Counted from the first letter of the stretch, positions 54,124-62,962 are shown. The stretch: DNA of 64,000 nucleotides from Rhodospirillaceae bacterium (GCA_029243545.1 JAQWRV010000006.1:124001-188000); one strand, 5' to 3'. Notes: generated by a model not told the origin, from the letters alone. Numbers and translations are program-made.

Positions 54124-54882
54124 TCAGATGGTGCCGCCGCCATCTATACGAAGTTGCGCTCCTGTTATGAAGCGGCTTTCGTCAGATGCTAAGAACACGA
54201 CACCGGCGGCTATTTCTTCGGCGGTTCCCATACGGCCCATGGGGTAGCGCGATTGCACAGAGGTAACAAATTCCTCATCTGACTGGTCTGCCGTCTGGTT
54301 TTTGTAAATCATCTCCGTGTCTATGGCGCCGGGCAGCACAACGTTGCAGCGGATGTTGTAGCCCTGATCGGCGCAATGGGCGGCCACGGTTTTGGTGAGA
54401 TTCACAATTGCGGCCTTGGACGCAGAGTAAGCCATAGTTGATGGGCGGGGCCGCACGGCGGCCTGGGAGGCCATGTTTACAATCACGCCCCCGCCGGTTT
54501 CTTTCATGGTTCGCACGGCAGCCTGACAACCGAGAAAGGTACCGGTTGCGTTCACGTCCTGAATGTGACGCCACAACGCTAGATCCGTGTCTTCGATGGT
54601 GCCCGTTTCCAGCGTTCCGGCATTGTTGACGAGAATATCAATTCGCTCATGACGGAGCAGGACTTGCTCTATGGCGGCGTGCCAACCGTCTTCCTCGCTC
54701 ACGTTGAGCGGCGCAAAGAAAGTCGGTGGACCCAACTCATGGGCCAGCGCGTAGCTACTGCTCTCGTCCATATCAGCCAGGCAAACCTTTGCCCCTTCAG
54801 CGGCAAACTTCTTCGCGATCTCCTTGCCGATACCCTTAGCCGCACCGGTTATTACAGCAACTTTGCCCGATAAACGTGTCAT
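54124..54882 (-). CDS. Short-chain dehydrogenase/reductase
   Basis: A 252-residue classical SDR. Cofactor motif GAAKGIG, NNAG, and active site YSASKAA (YxxxK intact); the substrate loop lies around DTEMIYKNQTADQSDE. The protein ends AQLRIDGGGTI, as usual for the family. It is 21 nt downstream of another SDR and 42 nt upstream of the exported amidohydrolase. An oxidation of a hydroxyl on the substrate is likely; the specific compound is unknown. Confidence 0.9.
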   Translation of the reverse strand: MTRLSGKVAVITGAAKGIGKEIAKKFAAEGAKVCLADMDESSSYALAHELGPPTFFAPLNVSEEDGWHAAIEQVLLRHERIDILVNNAGTLETGTIEDTDLALWRHIQDVNATGTFLGCQAAVRTMKETGGGVIVNMASQAAVRPRPSTMAYSASKAAIVNLTKTVAAHCADQGYNIRCNVVLPGAIDTEMIYKNQTADQSDEEFVTSVQSRYPMGRMGTAEEIAAGVVFLASDESRFITGAQLRIDGGGTI

Positions 54883-54903
54883 ACAGCGTCTACTTTTCAG
54901 TTC

Positions 54904-55710
54904 CTATGATGAAAGCCCAAAGGTGACTTTCGTCTTGTCGTGATCGGGCATCTGCCCAATGCCACCACCGTCAACGTTGAATTCTATACCGGTAATGTAT
55001 CGCGCTGCGTCTGATGCCAGAAATACGCAGGCATCGGAGATATGTTGCGATGTGCCCCATTCCCCCATCCAAATGCGCTTGGCCAAGGGGTCAATGTAGC
55101 GCTCCGTGTCCGTGCCCATTGAGTCCAATACGCCGTCTGTAAAGGTTAGACCGGGCAATACAGATACAGCTCGAATACCAACCGGTGCCCCTTCCAATGC
55201 GGCCGCGCGGGTGAGGGCGTTTTGCGTCGCTTTGGTCGGGCCATAAATCGTGCCGCCTGGACCGGGCTGCTGGGCTGTTAAGGACGAAACATTGAGAATG
55301 ACACCACTACCGCAAGCCGCCAGATGAGGCCAACAGGTTTTCATGCCCAAGAACGGCGCTTCCACATTGATATTCATGAGAAAGTGAAGGTCATCAATGG
55401 ATAGGGTCTCTATCGCTCCGCCTTTAGATTCACCGGCATTGTTTAATAGAATGTCCAACCGGCCATGACGGTCTAGGCAAGCATTAACCACGGTCTGCCA
55501 GTCTGCTTCACTGGTGGCGTCATGGCGCACATAAAGGGCATCACCACCACGCTCAAGCACTTGTCGCTCAGTTTCTTTGCCGCCTGCCTCTGTACGGCCT
55601 GTGACAATCACCTTCGCTCCCGCGTCCGACAGGGCAAGGGCGCAGGCCCGGCCGATGCTGTCAGCGGTCGTTCCAGTCACAATGGCAACGCGGCCGTCCA
55701 ACACACCCAC
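54904..55710 (-). CDS. Short-chain dehydrogenase/reductase
   Basis: A 268-residue SDR with a slightly atypical cofactor motif TGTTADSIGRA (extra residues before IGR), also found in the paralogue at 56793, which groups these two. NNAG is present and the active site is YGPTKAT (YxxxK). The C-terminus has YITGIEFNVDGGG. It is 20 nt after the deiodinase-like gene and 21 nt before the next SDR, clearly one transcript. Possible roles include 3-hydroxy-steroid or acyl-chain oxidation, not distinguishable from sequence. Confidence 0.9.
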   Translation of the reverse strand: MGVLDGRVAIVTGTTADSIGRACALALSDAGAKVIVTGRTEAGGKETERQVLERGGDALYVRHDATSEADWQTVVNACLDRHGRLDILLNNAGESKGGAIETLSIDDLHFLMNINVEAPFLGMKTCWPHLAACGSGVILNVSSLTAQQPGPGGTIYGPTKATQNALTRAAALEGAPVGIRAVSVLPGLTFTDGVLDSMGTDTERYIDPLAKRIWMGEWGTSQHISDACVFLASDAARYITGIEFNVDGGGIGQMPDHDKTKVTFGLSS

Positions 55711-55730
55711 GGGTAAACCCTTTCTATCGC

Positions 55731-56378
55731 TTAAGTGGTCAAAGCCTTTAGCGCATCATGCCACGCATTGACGTCTTCGTCATCGAAGGGGCCGATGGAG
55801 GATTTGTGAGTAATGATACTGTCAGTGCCAATGGCATAAAGGCGCTCGGGAGACCCCGCATAGAGCTTCAGGAGGTCGTCTTCCATGGTGTCCAGCACCA
55901 TGGGCATGGTCAGGCCTTCGTCGGCAACACAAAGCTGCGCCACCGCGGCACGCTCATTCATATCCTTCGGTGTAGGAATGCAGATGTTTTGGGCCCAGTT
56001 GTGGGGCACGCGCCAGCCGTCTTCGGGGTGCGCTTCCAGAATGTATACACATATAAAATTGATCTGATCTTTGAGAGCCTGATGAATCTCTTCGTATCGC
56101 GCCAATTGACCGCGAAAAATGGGGCAGGTGTAGCTGCCGAATACAAGGCCAACCGGTTTGCTCAGAAGGTCTGAAAATTTGAGACGCTTACTGGTGCGTG
56201 TTCCGTCAGCCGATAAGGCTTCAGCTTCGAAGTCCGGCGCTTGATCTCCCACGCCCGGAGATACAGCGTCCATGCGTTCTTTGTTGATGTTCCGGTCGCG
56301 CAGAAATTCGCGGGTGACGTTCATATTGGCCACCAATTCGTCGGTGACCGTATTCATGCCGCCTGTAATCGTAGCCAT
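55731..56378 (-). CDS. Iodothyronine deiodinase-like thioredoxin-fold protein
   Basis: A 215-residue thioredoxin-fold protein. VFGSYTCPIFRGQL followed 30 residues on by VYILEAHPEDGWRV is the pattern of the deiodinase (DIO) family, where animals have a selenocysteine at the position of this Cys (TUP). Here a plain TGC encodes Cys, so it is a Cys-type bacterial homologue. Bacterial members may be peroxiredoxins or dehalogenating enzymes; few have been characterised. No leader is seen. It heads the SDR-SDR-amidohydrolase operon, so a reductive step on a halogenated or peroxide substrate is an attractive but unproven idea. Confidence 0.82.
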   Translation of the reverse strand: MATITGGMNTVTDELVANMNVTREFLRDRNINKERMDAVSPGVGDQAPDFEAEALSADGTRTSKRLKFSDLLSKPVGLVFGSYTCPIFRGQLARYEEIHQALKDQINFICVYILEAHPEDGWRVPHNWAQNICIPTPKDMNERAAVAQLCVADEGLTMPMVLDTMEDDLLKLYAGSPERLYAIGTDSIITHKSSIGPFDDEDVNAWHDALKALTT

Positions 56379-56452
56379 GGGACCGTTCCTTAAGGATTGG
56401 GTATGGCACTATCCCTACGACAGCTACTTCATCCTGTCACGGCTTTGAAAAG

Positions 56453-56707
56453 TCATGCTTCTTCGGTGAACATCCAAGCGGTGAGGCCGGCTAGGAAAGA
56501 AGCCAGGGTAATCGTGACGGAGGGACTGGCTGTCAGCCATGATGGGGCACTTATGGCGCTTACCGATAGGACGGGTAACGCAGGTGTAAGGCCTGAGATC
56601 AGCCACAACGTCAGGGCTGCCGCGCCCACAATGGTTCCCAAAACAACCCCAAGACGGAAATGTTGACGTCTACGCATGCGGGTCAGAATGCGGTCGACAA
56701 AGACCAT
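56453..56707 (-). CDS. Small membrane protein (84 aa)
   Basis: An 84-residue protein with a basic N-terminus (VDRILTRMRRRQHFR) and two hydrophobic segments (about residues 20-40 and 62-78). I do not recognise a family. GGAAGG lies upstream but 14 bases from the ATG, farther than usual. It occupies the 415-base interval between an SDR and the deiodinase-like gene on the same strand, and may be a genuine small membrane protein; chance is not excluded. Confidence 0.5.
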   Translation of the reverse strand: MVFVDRILTRMRRRQHFRLGVVLGTIVGAAALTLWLISGLTPALPVLSVSAISAPSWLTASPSVTITLASFLAGLTAWMFTEEA

Positions 56708-56792
56708 GTTGATAACCGGACCTTCCGCCGCTGCTTTTGATGAATAGATGCGTCAGAATGCCGGATCGGATGCAATCCGGCTGCAAAAAAAG

Positions 56793-57554
56793 TCAGCCTG
56801 CGCCGGCCCCACCGTCGATATTGAACTCACAACCGGTGATATATTTGGCGGCATCGGTGCAAAGATAGGCCACGGCATCACCCACGTGGTGTGACTCTCC
56901 AGTCTCTCCCCAGGGGAGCTTTGCGGAAATAGCAGGTCTCATCTCTTCAGCCTTAGGCCCAAGGACGTCGGGCACGCCTGCTGTCCAGATCATGCCCGGA
57001 TGGACCGACACCACACGAATGTTGTGGGGGGCACCTTCCAAAGCGCCCGTCCGGGTCAGACCGAGCTGTCCGCCTTTAATAGCGCCGTAGGCCGTTCCAT
57101 TGGGCATCCCTTTTTGACCGACAATGGAACTCATATTGATAATGACGGCGCTGCCAGATTCAATGAGGTGCGGCCATGCATGTTTCATGCCGAGAAATGG
57201 TCCATCGAGATCAACCTGGCGCAGAAAAATTAAATCGCCGCGGGTCAGGTCGGCGATGGGTTTTACAATGGCTTCACCGGCATTGTTCACGAGAAAATCA
57301 AGGCGGCCATAGGTATCCAAAGTGGACTGGATAACCCGCTGCCAATCGTCTTCCAAGGTTACATCCTGACGGACGAACAACGCTTTACCACCGGCGTCTT
57401 TGATGATTTGTTCCGTTTCTTTTCCGCCGTTCTCTTTCCGCCCTGTCACCACGACCTTGGCACCCATCATGGCCATGCTCATAGCGCAGGCCCGGCCGAT
57501 GCTGTCCGCAGTGCACCCGGTAATGATGGCTACTTTTCCGTCCAACGCGCCCAT
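56793..57554 (-). CDS. Short-chain dehydrogenase/reductase
   Basis: A 253-residue SDR closely related to the one at 54904 (same TGCTADSIGRA cofactor motif and YITGCEFNIDGG end). The active site is YGAIKGG, retaining Tyr and Lys. The ATG at 57554 (MGALDGKVAIITG) is chosen because AGGAGACGGAGTC precedes it; the longer frame to 57608 has no site. It is divergent from the Tat-exported MDR gene (176 bases between starts). It may act in the same pathway as the SDR pair downstream. Confidence 0.9.
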   Translation of the reverse strand: MGALDGKVAIITGCTADSIGRACAMSMAMMGAKVVVTGRKENGGKETEQIIKDAGGKALFVRQDVTLEDDWQRVIQSTLDTYGRLDFLVNNAGEAIVKPIADLTRGDLIFLRQVDLDGPFLGMKHAWPHLIESGSAVIINMSSIVGQKGMPNGTAYGAIKGGQLGLTRTGALEGAPHNIRVVSVHPGMIWTAGVPDVLGPKAEEMRPAISAKLPWGETGESHHVGDAVAYLCTDAAKYITGCEFNIDGGAGAG

Positions 57555-57729
57555 GACTCCGTCTCCTATAATCCGTTGGCAGCATGACAGCCCTGCTTTG
57601 GTACCCAATGCTTCTATTTTGGTGTGATCACTGGACGGCTAAGGTCTGCTTGTGTTTGCTGGGCTAGGGCCTATGACAGAGGCTAACTCTTCACACAGGT
57701 TGGAAAATTTTTCTAATGAGGCACGGAAA

Positions 57730-58869
57730 ATGACAAGTAGACGAGATGCGCTTTCTATGGCGGCTGGCGCCACCGGCGCCCTCATGGGTGCGAGTGCAGT
57801 GCGCGCTGATGATCGGACGCAATTGGCACAAAACACTGGCACCTACCGGGCGTGGGAGATCGGTGAGCAAAAGAGCATAGATACCCTCCGTCTGGTCGAG
57901 CGCCCTATGCCAATGCTGGCGCAGGGTGCAGTGGCCATACGGGTTGAAGCCACCTCCATCAACGCCCGGGATCACGCGCTCATTTCGAACCGTTTTCCGT
58001 TTCCCCGCGGTCGCCGTCCTGATAGCCGCATACCGCTGAGTGAGGGCGCTGGTACCGTAGTGGATGTGGGCGACGGCGTGACCAACGTTCAACCCGGTGA
58101 CCGCGTCACAGCTTGCCATTTCTCAGCCTGGGTCGATGGGCCATGGGACCCAGAACAGTCCTACATCGGTGACGTCGGCAATAACATCGATGGCTGGCTG
58201 ACTGAAGTTGCTGTTCTTCCGGCCTATGCGTTGGTCAAATTACCAAAACAGGTTTCCGCCGAGACGGCAGCCTGTTTTGTGTCATCTGGTGTAACGGCCT
58301 GGCATGCGCTTTACGAAGTCACCCGTGTTAAACCTGGTGATATCGTACTTTCTCTTGGCACTGGTGGCGTCTCGTCCTTCGGTGTTCAGTTGGCCAAAGC
58401 CAGCGGTGCGACGGTCGTCGTAACCTCATCAAGTGATCAAAAACTCAAGGCTATGAAGAAACATGGCGCCGATATCGGCATCAACTACCGCACCACGCCC
58501 GAGTGGGGTCAGGCGGTGATGGAGGCTACAAACGGCCACGGCGCCGACATCGTGCTTGAGAACGTAGGCCGTAGAACGCTGGATCAATCTCTCATGGGCA
58601 CAGCCGCCAATGGTTACGTGATCATGATCGGGACGGACCGGCTACCCGATGAGCTGCCCAAGATGCCTGGCTTCTATATGAAGAACATCACCATGAAGGC
58701 CATCAGCAACGCCAGCGTGCGCATGCTTCAGGACATGGCGACGGCCTATGGCGTGAATGGGCTAGACGCTGCTGTCTACGGCCGTTTTGACTTTGAAGCG
58801 GCGCCAGACGCTTTCCATTTTCAACGGACCCATGATGACATTGGCAAAGTTATCATTGATCATACTTAG
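57730..58869 (+). CDS. Tat-exported MDR-family (zinc-less quinone-oxidoreductase-like) dehydrogenase
   Basis: A 379-residue medium-chain dehydrogenase/reductase. The ATG at 57730 gives a Tat-type leader (TSRRDALSMAAGATGALMG, cut after VRA), unusual because MDR enzymes are normally cytoplasmic. The catalytic domain follows (RVEATSINARDHAL, SEGAGTVVDVGDGV), then the NAD(P) site LGTGGVSSFGVQLAKASG and the later TNGHGADIVLENVG. The zinc-ligand cysteines of alcohol dehydrogenase are absent, as in quinone reductases. Tat export of a cofactor-loaded enzyme is mechanistically sensible. It heads the MDR-DUF1838-serine hydrolase operon. Confidence 0.87.
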   Translation: MTSRRDALSMAAGATGALMGASAVRADDRTQLAQNTGTYRAWEIGEQKSIDTLRLVERPMPMLAQGAVAIRVEATSINARDHALISNRFPFPRGRRPDSRIPLSEGAGTVVDVGDGVTNVQPGDRVTACHFSAWVDGPWDPEQSYIGDVGNNIDGWLTEVAVLPAYALVKLPKQVSAETAACFVSSGVTAWHALYEVTRVKPGDIVLSLGTGGVSSFGVQLAKASGATVVVTSSSDQKLKAMKKHGADIGINYRTTPEWGQAVMEATNGHGADIVLENVGRRTLDQSLMGTAANGYVIMIGTDRLPDELPKMPGFYMKNITMKAISNASVRMLQDMATAYGVNGLDAAVYGRFDFEAAPDAFHFQRTHDDIGKVIIDHT

Positions 58870-58893
58870 ACGTTAATCCGAAGGAGAGAGGCA

Positions 58894-59811
58894 ATGCTAG
58901 ATATTATGAAACGTGCTTTTAGCGGCAGTGCAGTGCCGTCACTCTCTCGCCGAGATGCGCTGGTTGCGCCCGCAGCAGGAGCGACTGTTGCCGCACTATC
59001 GGCGATCAAACCCGCGCACGCCTCGAGCCACGCTGAATCCACTTACATGCTACCTGCCAGCGGTCGCGTGACGTCTGAAATATTCGCCCACGTTGATCCA
59101 CTTGAGAAAATGACGGCGGAGTTTCGTATCTATCGAGATTTGGCTGACGAGGCCGATGTGCTGCTCTGGTATCACTTCACCATGTTCATCGTTGCTGAAG
59201 GCCGCAAAGTGGAACCGGTCATCCGCTACGAGGGGATTGAGTTCTCGCACCACAAGCGGATCGATACGAATGTGTACCGTGTGCACGGGCACAATATCTC
59301 TTATCCACGGCACCCTGTGACTGGTGAGTTTATCGATACTATTTACAACCCTATCACTGAAAATATGGTCAAGGCTGAGCCAACAATACTGACGGAAGAT
59401 CCCGGTATGTTGTACGGCCCAGGGGGTAAGAGTCCGTTAGACCGGGATGGCGAAGCATATACCGCTACCAACACGCTATTTCGTATCGAAGACGACATCA
59501 TCAAGGCTGAACAAATTCGTGTCCCGCCGGACAACTGGTTCACACCCTTTATCGAAACGTCACACAATTGGACGTCCCGTTCCATGTTTGAAGATCCGTC
59601 ACTCAAACGCCTGCCTATGGGGACTGCCGGCGGGTATGTGTACCCCTATCCACGATGGCTAGAGATGGGGGACATTCCAGGCCACATGTTCGCTATCTGG
59701 AGCGGCAAGAAGCTGGATGGCGTGCATCAGCTTCCAGCGGAGTATTACGCGCGCATTGAACGGGATAATCCAGAGCTCTTGGCGGTCGACCTCACGCCCT
59801 TTGAACGGTGA
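58894..59811 (+). CDS. DUF1838 family protein, Tat-type leader
   Basis: A 305-residue DUF1838 protein with a Tat-like leader (LSRRDALVAPAAGATVAAL, cut after AHA). The body has the family blocks ITYEG-like VIRYEGIEFSHHK, NPITENMVKAEP and PYPRWLEMGDIPGH followed by SGKKLDG and LPAEYYARI. The last block is nearly identical to that in the protein at 345. AAGGAGAGAG precedes the ATG. It is 24 nt after the exported MDR and four bases before the serine hydrolase, so all three probably work in the periplasm on one compound (inference). Confidence 0.87.
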   Translation: MLDIMKRAFSGSAVPSLSRRDALVAPAAGATVAALSAIKPAHASSHAESTYMLPASGRVTSEIFAHVDPLEKMTAEFRIYRDLADEADVLLWYHFTMFIVAEGRKVEPVIRYEGIEFSHHKRIDTNVYRVHGHNISYPRHPVTGEFIDTIYNPITENMVKAEPTILTEDPGMLYGPGGKSPLDRDGEAYTATNTLFRIEDDIIKAEQIRVPPDNWFTPFIETSHNWTSRSMFEDPSLKRLPMGTAGGYVYPYPRWLEMGDIPGHMFAIWSGKKLDGVHQLPAEYYARIERDNPELLAVDLTPFER

Positions 59812-59815
59812 TGTA

Positions 59816-61003
59816 ATGCTTAAATCCATCTCATATGCCGTTGGTGGTTTGGCGCTGTGCTTCATCATAGCGGCCGGGTTTGAATACGCGTCGGATCCGG
59901 AATTCTGGCAGCGCTATCTCAATCCGCCTGCTGATCCCATGGAGCCAGGGCCGGACTTTTATCAGCCTGAGTTCACCCTTGATGCGCCGTCGACACCGTT
60001 CTTTCCTACTGCTAAGCCCAACGCACTGACAATTGATTCTGAAGTGCTGGATGCGGCTGCGGATTGGACCGGGCAAACCAGCGGCTCGGCACTTCTGGTG
60101 CTCCATCGCGGCGAGATTCAAATCGAGCGCTACTGGCAAGACGGCGGTGCTGACGAACTGATGACCGGACGGTCCATGACCAAAACGCTGAATGCTCTCT
60201 TGGCTGGAGCAGCAATTGGCGACGGTTTTCTTACACTTAATGATCGTATCGGCGATTATATTACGGAGTGGGACGAGGCACCCCAGGGCGATATTACGCT
60301 ACGTGATTTGCTCCGTCACGCCAGCGGGTTGGAGAATCCACCGCTCGGCCCAGGCGCCTGGAACCGCTTCACGCGCTCCGCCTGGACAGGGGATGTTGTG
60401 ATGGTGGCGCTGGAACATGCGATGGAGCGTGAGCCCGGCTCCATGTTTGATATCGGCAACGTCACGTCCCAGCTGGTGGGCATTGTCGTCGAGCAGGCTG
60501 TCGGCAAGCCGCTCCAAGATTATTTCCTTGAACGCATTTGGCAGCCCATCGGCGCTGACCGCGGCAGTTTCTTCATGGACCGGGATGGTGGCATGATTCA
60601 TGTGGACTGCTGCTTCCGGACCACACCTCACAATTGGGTTCGTCTCGGTGCGCTCGTACTCAACGACGGTGTATGGAGCGGCACACGCATACTGCCTGAG
60701 GGCTGGGTCGAAACCATGAGCACACCGTCGCCGCGCAATGCCAACTACGGCATGCATATCTGGCTCGGTGAAGAATTCGTCGAGAGCCGGCCCTATAGCG
60801 AAGTGCGCTCGTTTGGGGTTCCGCACAAAGCACCCTTTGTCCGCGATGATGTTGTGTTTTTTGAAGGTGGCGGCTACCGCACGCTCTACATTATTCCGTC
60901 TGAAAAGATGGTCATCTTGCGTTTGGGTAAGCGCCATCCGGACTGGGACGCGTCTTACCTGCCAAATACACTGATAAACGGAATCGTAGAAGCCAAGAAC
61001 TAG
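59816..61003 (+). CDS. Membrane-anchored serine hydrolase homologue with altered YxN motif
   Basis: A 395-residue paralogue of the other serine hydrolases. The ATG at 59816 gives an anchor helix (residues 5-21, ISYAVGGLALCFIIAAG). The nucleophile S120-M-T-K123 is present, but the second motif reads FDIGNVTSQ: the tyrosine of YxN is isoleucine. That residue is the general base, so activity may be lost or altered. The third region is FEGGGYRTLYIIPSEKMVIL, also changed from GGQ. It follows the DUF1838 gene by four bases and overlaps the convergent SDR-like gene at its end. Confidence 0.85.
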   Translation: MLKSISYAVGGLALCFIIAAGFEYASDPEFWQRYLNPPADPMEPGPDFYQPEFTLDAPSTPFFPTAKPNALTIDSEVLDAAADWTGQTSGSALLVLHRGEIQIERYWQDGGADELMTGRSMTKTLNALLAGAAIGDGFLTLNDRIGDYITEWDEAPQGDITLRDLLRHASGLENPPLGPGAWNRFTRSAWTGDVVMVALEHAMEREPGSMFDIGNVTSQLVGIVVEQAVGKPLQDYFLERIWQPIGADRGSFFMDRDGGMIHVDCCFRTTPHNWVRLGALVLNDGVWSGTRILPEGWVETMSTPSPRNANYGMHIWLGEEFVESRPYSEVRSFGVPHKAPFVRDDVVFFEGGGYRTLYIIPSEKMVILRLGKRHPDWDASYLPNTLINGIVEAKN

Positions 61004-61671
61004 GCGGCTAGCATGCCACCATCAACGGGCAAGACATATCCGGTGATGTAATAAGCTTCGTCGGAGGCCAGAAACGCCACGGCTTCGGCGATGTCGTCGA
61101 CGGAGCCCGCACGCGCTAAAGGCACATTGGCGTTTGCCATCACATCACCCTCTGGTGTGCCTTCAATCTTACCGGCCTGCACACAGTTGATACGGATTTT
61201 GTCTTTCGCCTCGCAACAGGAGAGGGCGGATGCGCGCGTCATCATGCGGATGCCGTTGGCTGAGGCGCAAAATGCGGCTTGTCCGGCGATGCCAACTGTC
61301 GCGGTTGCAGGGGCGACATTGATAATGCTGCCGCCGCTACCGAATTCGCGCATTTTGACAACGCCGTATCGGGTCGCGAGAAATGTCGCTTCGATGTTGT
61401 CACGGTTGACCGCGCGGAATTGCTCCAGAGTGGTGTCAGCAATAGGAGTCGGCTGATCGTACTTGGCTTCCGCATTGGTGACGATGATGTCGAGCCGGCC
61501 ATAAGCCTCGCCCAGAGCAGCCAATCCGCTTTCCCAACCCTCAACGGTGGTAACGTCAAAGTCGGCTTTGACTACGGTGGCGCCGTCTTTCTCGAGCAGT
61601 GCACATATGGCTTGCCCCGTTGCGCCGCCTGCAAAGGTGACTAAAGCCACACGTCCGTCAAATCTCGCCAT
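61000..61671 (-). CDS. SDR-like protein lacking the catalytic YxxxK residues
   Basis: A 223-residue SDR-fold protein. The cofactor region is TFAGGATGQAI, with TGxxxGIG only partly preserved, and the active site reads FCASANG where YCASKxG is expected: Tyr and Lys are replaced by Phe and Ala. The usual late PVDGGM remains. It is therefore probably not a classical dehydrogenase, unless it works as a non-catalytic partner of another SDR or has a different chemistry. It overlaps the end of the serine hydrolase by four bases on the opposite strand. Confidence 0.85.
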   Translation of the reverse strand: MARFDGRVALVTFAGGATGQAICALLEKDGATVVKADFDVTTVEGWESGLAALGEAYGRLDIIVTNAEAKYDQPTPIADTTLEQFRAVNRDNIEATFLATRYGVVKMREFGSGGSIINVAPATATVGIAGQAAFCASANGIRMMTRASALSCCEAKDKIRINCVQAGKIEGTPEGDVMANANVPLARAGSVDDIAEAVAFLASDEAYYITGYVLPVDGGMLAA

Positions 61672-61773
61672 TCACGTTCTCCCAATTTCTAGGCCACCAT
61701 TACAGGCTATTACTGATCTGTATCCAAGCTGCCTATCACCAGACTGTTCGCCTTTCGGCTAAATCCGCCCGCA

Positions 61774-62238
61774 CTATTTTCGGGGTCGTGTGCGTTCGAA
61801 CTGTGAAATATCCCGGTCTAGCAGGTCCCAATGCTGGGCAGACACAGTCCAGACGTGGGCATTAGTCTTAAAGACACTGGGGTCGTCCAGCGACCCAGCT
61901 TGCACACCGACGAAATCAGGCCGACCTGTGCTACCGGCAAATAGATAGGACCCGCAGTCGGGCCAAAACCGGCGAAAGGCCTCATGGCCGGTCTCGCCTT
62001 GAATGGCGAAGACCTTCGGCGAACCACTTTTCATCTCTAGATCTTCAGCCGTGAACATAACAGTGGCCGCTTGACCACCACCGGTCTCCCGCTGGCAATC
62101 CCGGCAATGACACTTGACCATGCCGATGGGCTCACCTGTCACCTCATATTGAATGGCGCTGCAGAGGCATTGGCCGGTGAAGTGAGACGGTCCTACCCCC
62201 GCCCGCGGTATCCCGGCACGTCCTGGTCGGGGATCCAC
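61774..62238 (-). CDS. GFA-family (glutathione-dependent formaldehyde-activating-like/CENP-V) zinc protein
   Basis: About 130-155 residues. The GFA zinc core begins [12 protein letters not shown] and continues [13 protein letters not shown]. The third part normally reads FCxxCG but here is [10 protein letters not shown], so one cysteine is a tryptophan. The start is uncertain: no ATG lies at the usual place, and GTG 62238, inside queF, is the best candidate. It overlaps the end of queF, an arrangement giving coupled translation. GFA proteins bind glutathione-type thiols; most have no proven reaction. Confidence 0.75.
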   Translation of the reverse strand: MDPRPGRAGIPRAGVGPSHFTGQCLCSAIQYEVTGEPIGMVKCHCRDCQRETGGGQAATVMFTAEDLEMKSGSPKVFAIQGETGHEAFRRFWPDCGSYLFAGSTGRPDFVGVQAGSLDDPSVFKTNAHVWTVSAQHWDLLDRDISQFERTRPRK

Positions 62239-62675
62239 AGGCCTTCTGGTGCCGCGCCAGTTTGCCAGAACACATCGATGGGGATACCACCGCGGGGGTA
62301 CCAATAACCGCCGATCCGCAGCCATTTGGCGCCCGTGGCCTCAACAATACGTTTGCCGACCATCACGGTGCAGTCCTCGTGAAAGGCTCCATGGTTGCGA
62401 AAAGAGCCCAAAAACAGCTTCAAAGACTTGGATTCGACGATTTTCCCGTCCGGCACATAATCAATGATAAAATGGGCGAAATCAGGCTGTCCCGTCACGG
62501 GGCAGAGGCTGGTGAACTCTGGGCAGGCAAAGCGGACCAAATAGTCTGCGCCGGTCTGAGGATTGGCCACAGTTTCCAGGGTCGCAGCGTCGGGGGAGAC
62601 CGCAATTTCGGCTTTACCGCCCAGTTGGGTCAAATTCTCGGACTCATGGCTCACCGCAACGTCTCCCTTAAGCAC
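62193..62675 (-). CDS. queF: NADPH-dependent 7-cyano-7-deazaguanine reductase QueF (type I)
   Basis: A 160-residue enzyme that reduces preQ0 to preQ1 in queuosine synthesis. The catalytic C58 lies in [15 protein letters not shown] and the NADPH motif is [16 protein letters not shown], with FHEDC following. Its length marks it as the single-domain (YkvM) type. No other queuosine genes adjoin it. The start [12 protein letters not shown] lies in an AT-rich stretch with AGGGAGAC upstream inside the frame. It precedes the GFA gene with an overlap. Confidence 0.94.
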   Translation of the reverse strand: MLKGDVAVSHESENLTQLGGKAEIAVSPDAATLETVANPQTGADYLVRFACPEFTSLCPVTGQPDFAHFIIDYVPDGKIVESKSLKLFLGSFRNHGAFHEDCTVMVGKRIVEATGAKWLRIGGYWYPRGGIPIDVFWQTGAAPEGLWIPDQDVPGYRGRG

Positions 62676-62743
62676 TTTTCATTGCATTAGCTCTAGCACA
62701 CCTAACTTGCATCGGCGCGCGCTGCAAGTTAGGTCAGGTCACC

Positions 62744-62962
62744 ATGAATGGACCGACGTCATCAACTCAATTGCCCACAGACTTGCCGGCTACACCGTGT
62801 ATTGGCGTTTGCACGATTAATCCCACCACTAAAATGTGTATTGGTTGCTTGCGTACTGTGAAAGAGATCGGTGCTTGGCGCACCATGACTCTTAATCAGA
62901 AACGCGACGTTGTTGCGGCTTGCAAAGCGCGGGCAGAAGAGGCGCAAACGAACGCTTCTTGA
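62744..62962 (+). CDS. DUF1289 family protein
   Basis: A 72-residue protein with the DUF1289 core: TPCIGVCTINPTTKMCIGC with three cysteines, then RTVKEIGAWRTM. The cysteines probably bind a metal or an iron-sulfur cluster. The family is widespread in Proteobacteria with unknown function. It is divergent from queF, 68 bases away. The 199 bases that follow, to 63162, contain only a longer in-frame extension of the next gene that I do not trust. Confidence 0.87.
   Translation: MNGPTSSTQLPTDLPATPCIGVCTINPTTKMCIGCLRTVKEIGAWRTMTLNQKRDVVAACKARAEEAQTNAS

Noticed and set aside
53773-54247. Plus-strand frames opposite the amidohydrolase and SDR genes
   Set aside because: They are shadows of conserved minus-strand enzymes.
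61737-61760. GCCTTTCGGC hairpin after the SDR-like gene as a terminator
   Set aside because: The stem is only three to four pairs and is not followed by a run of T.
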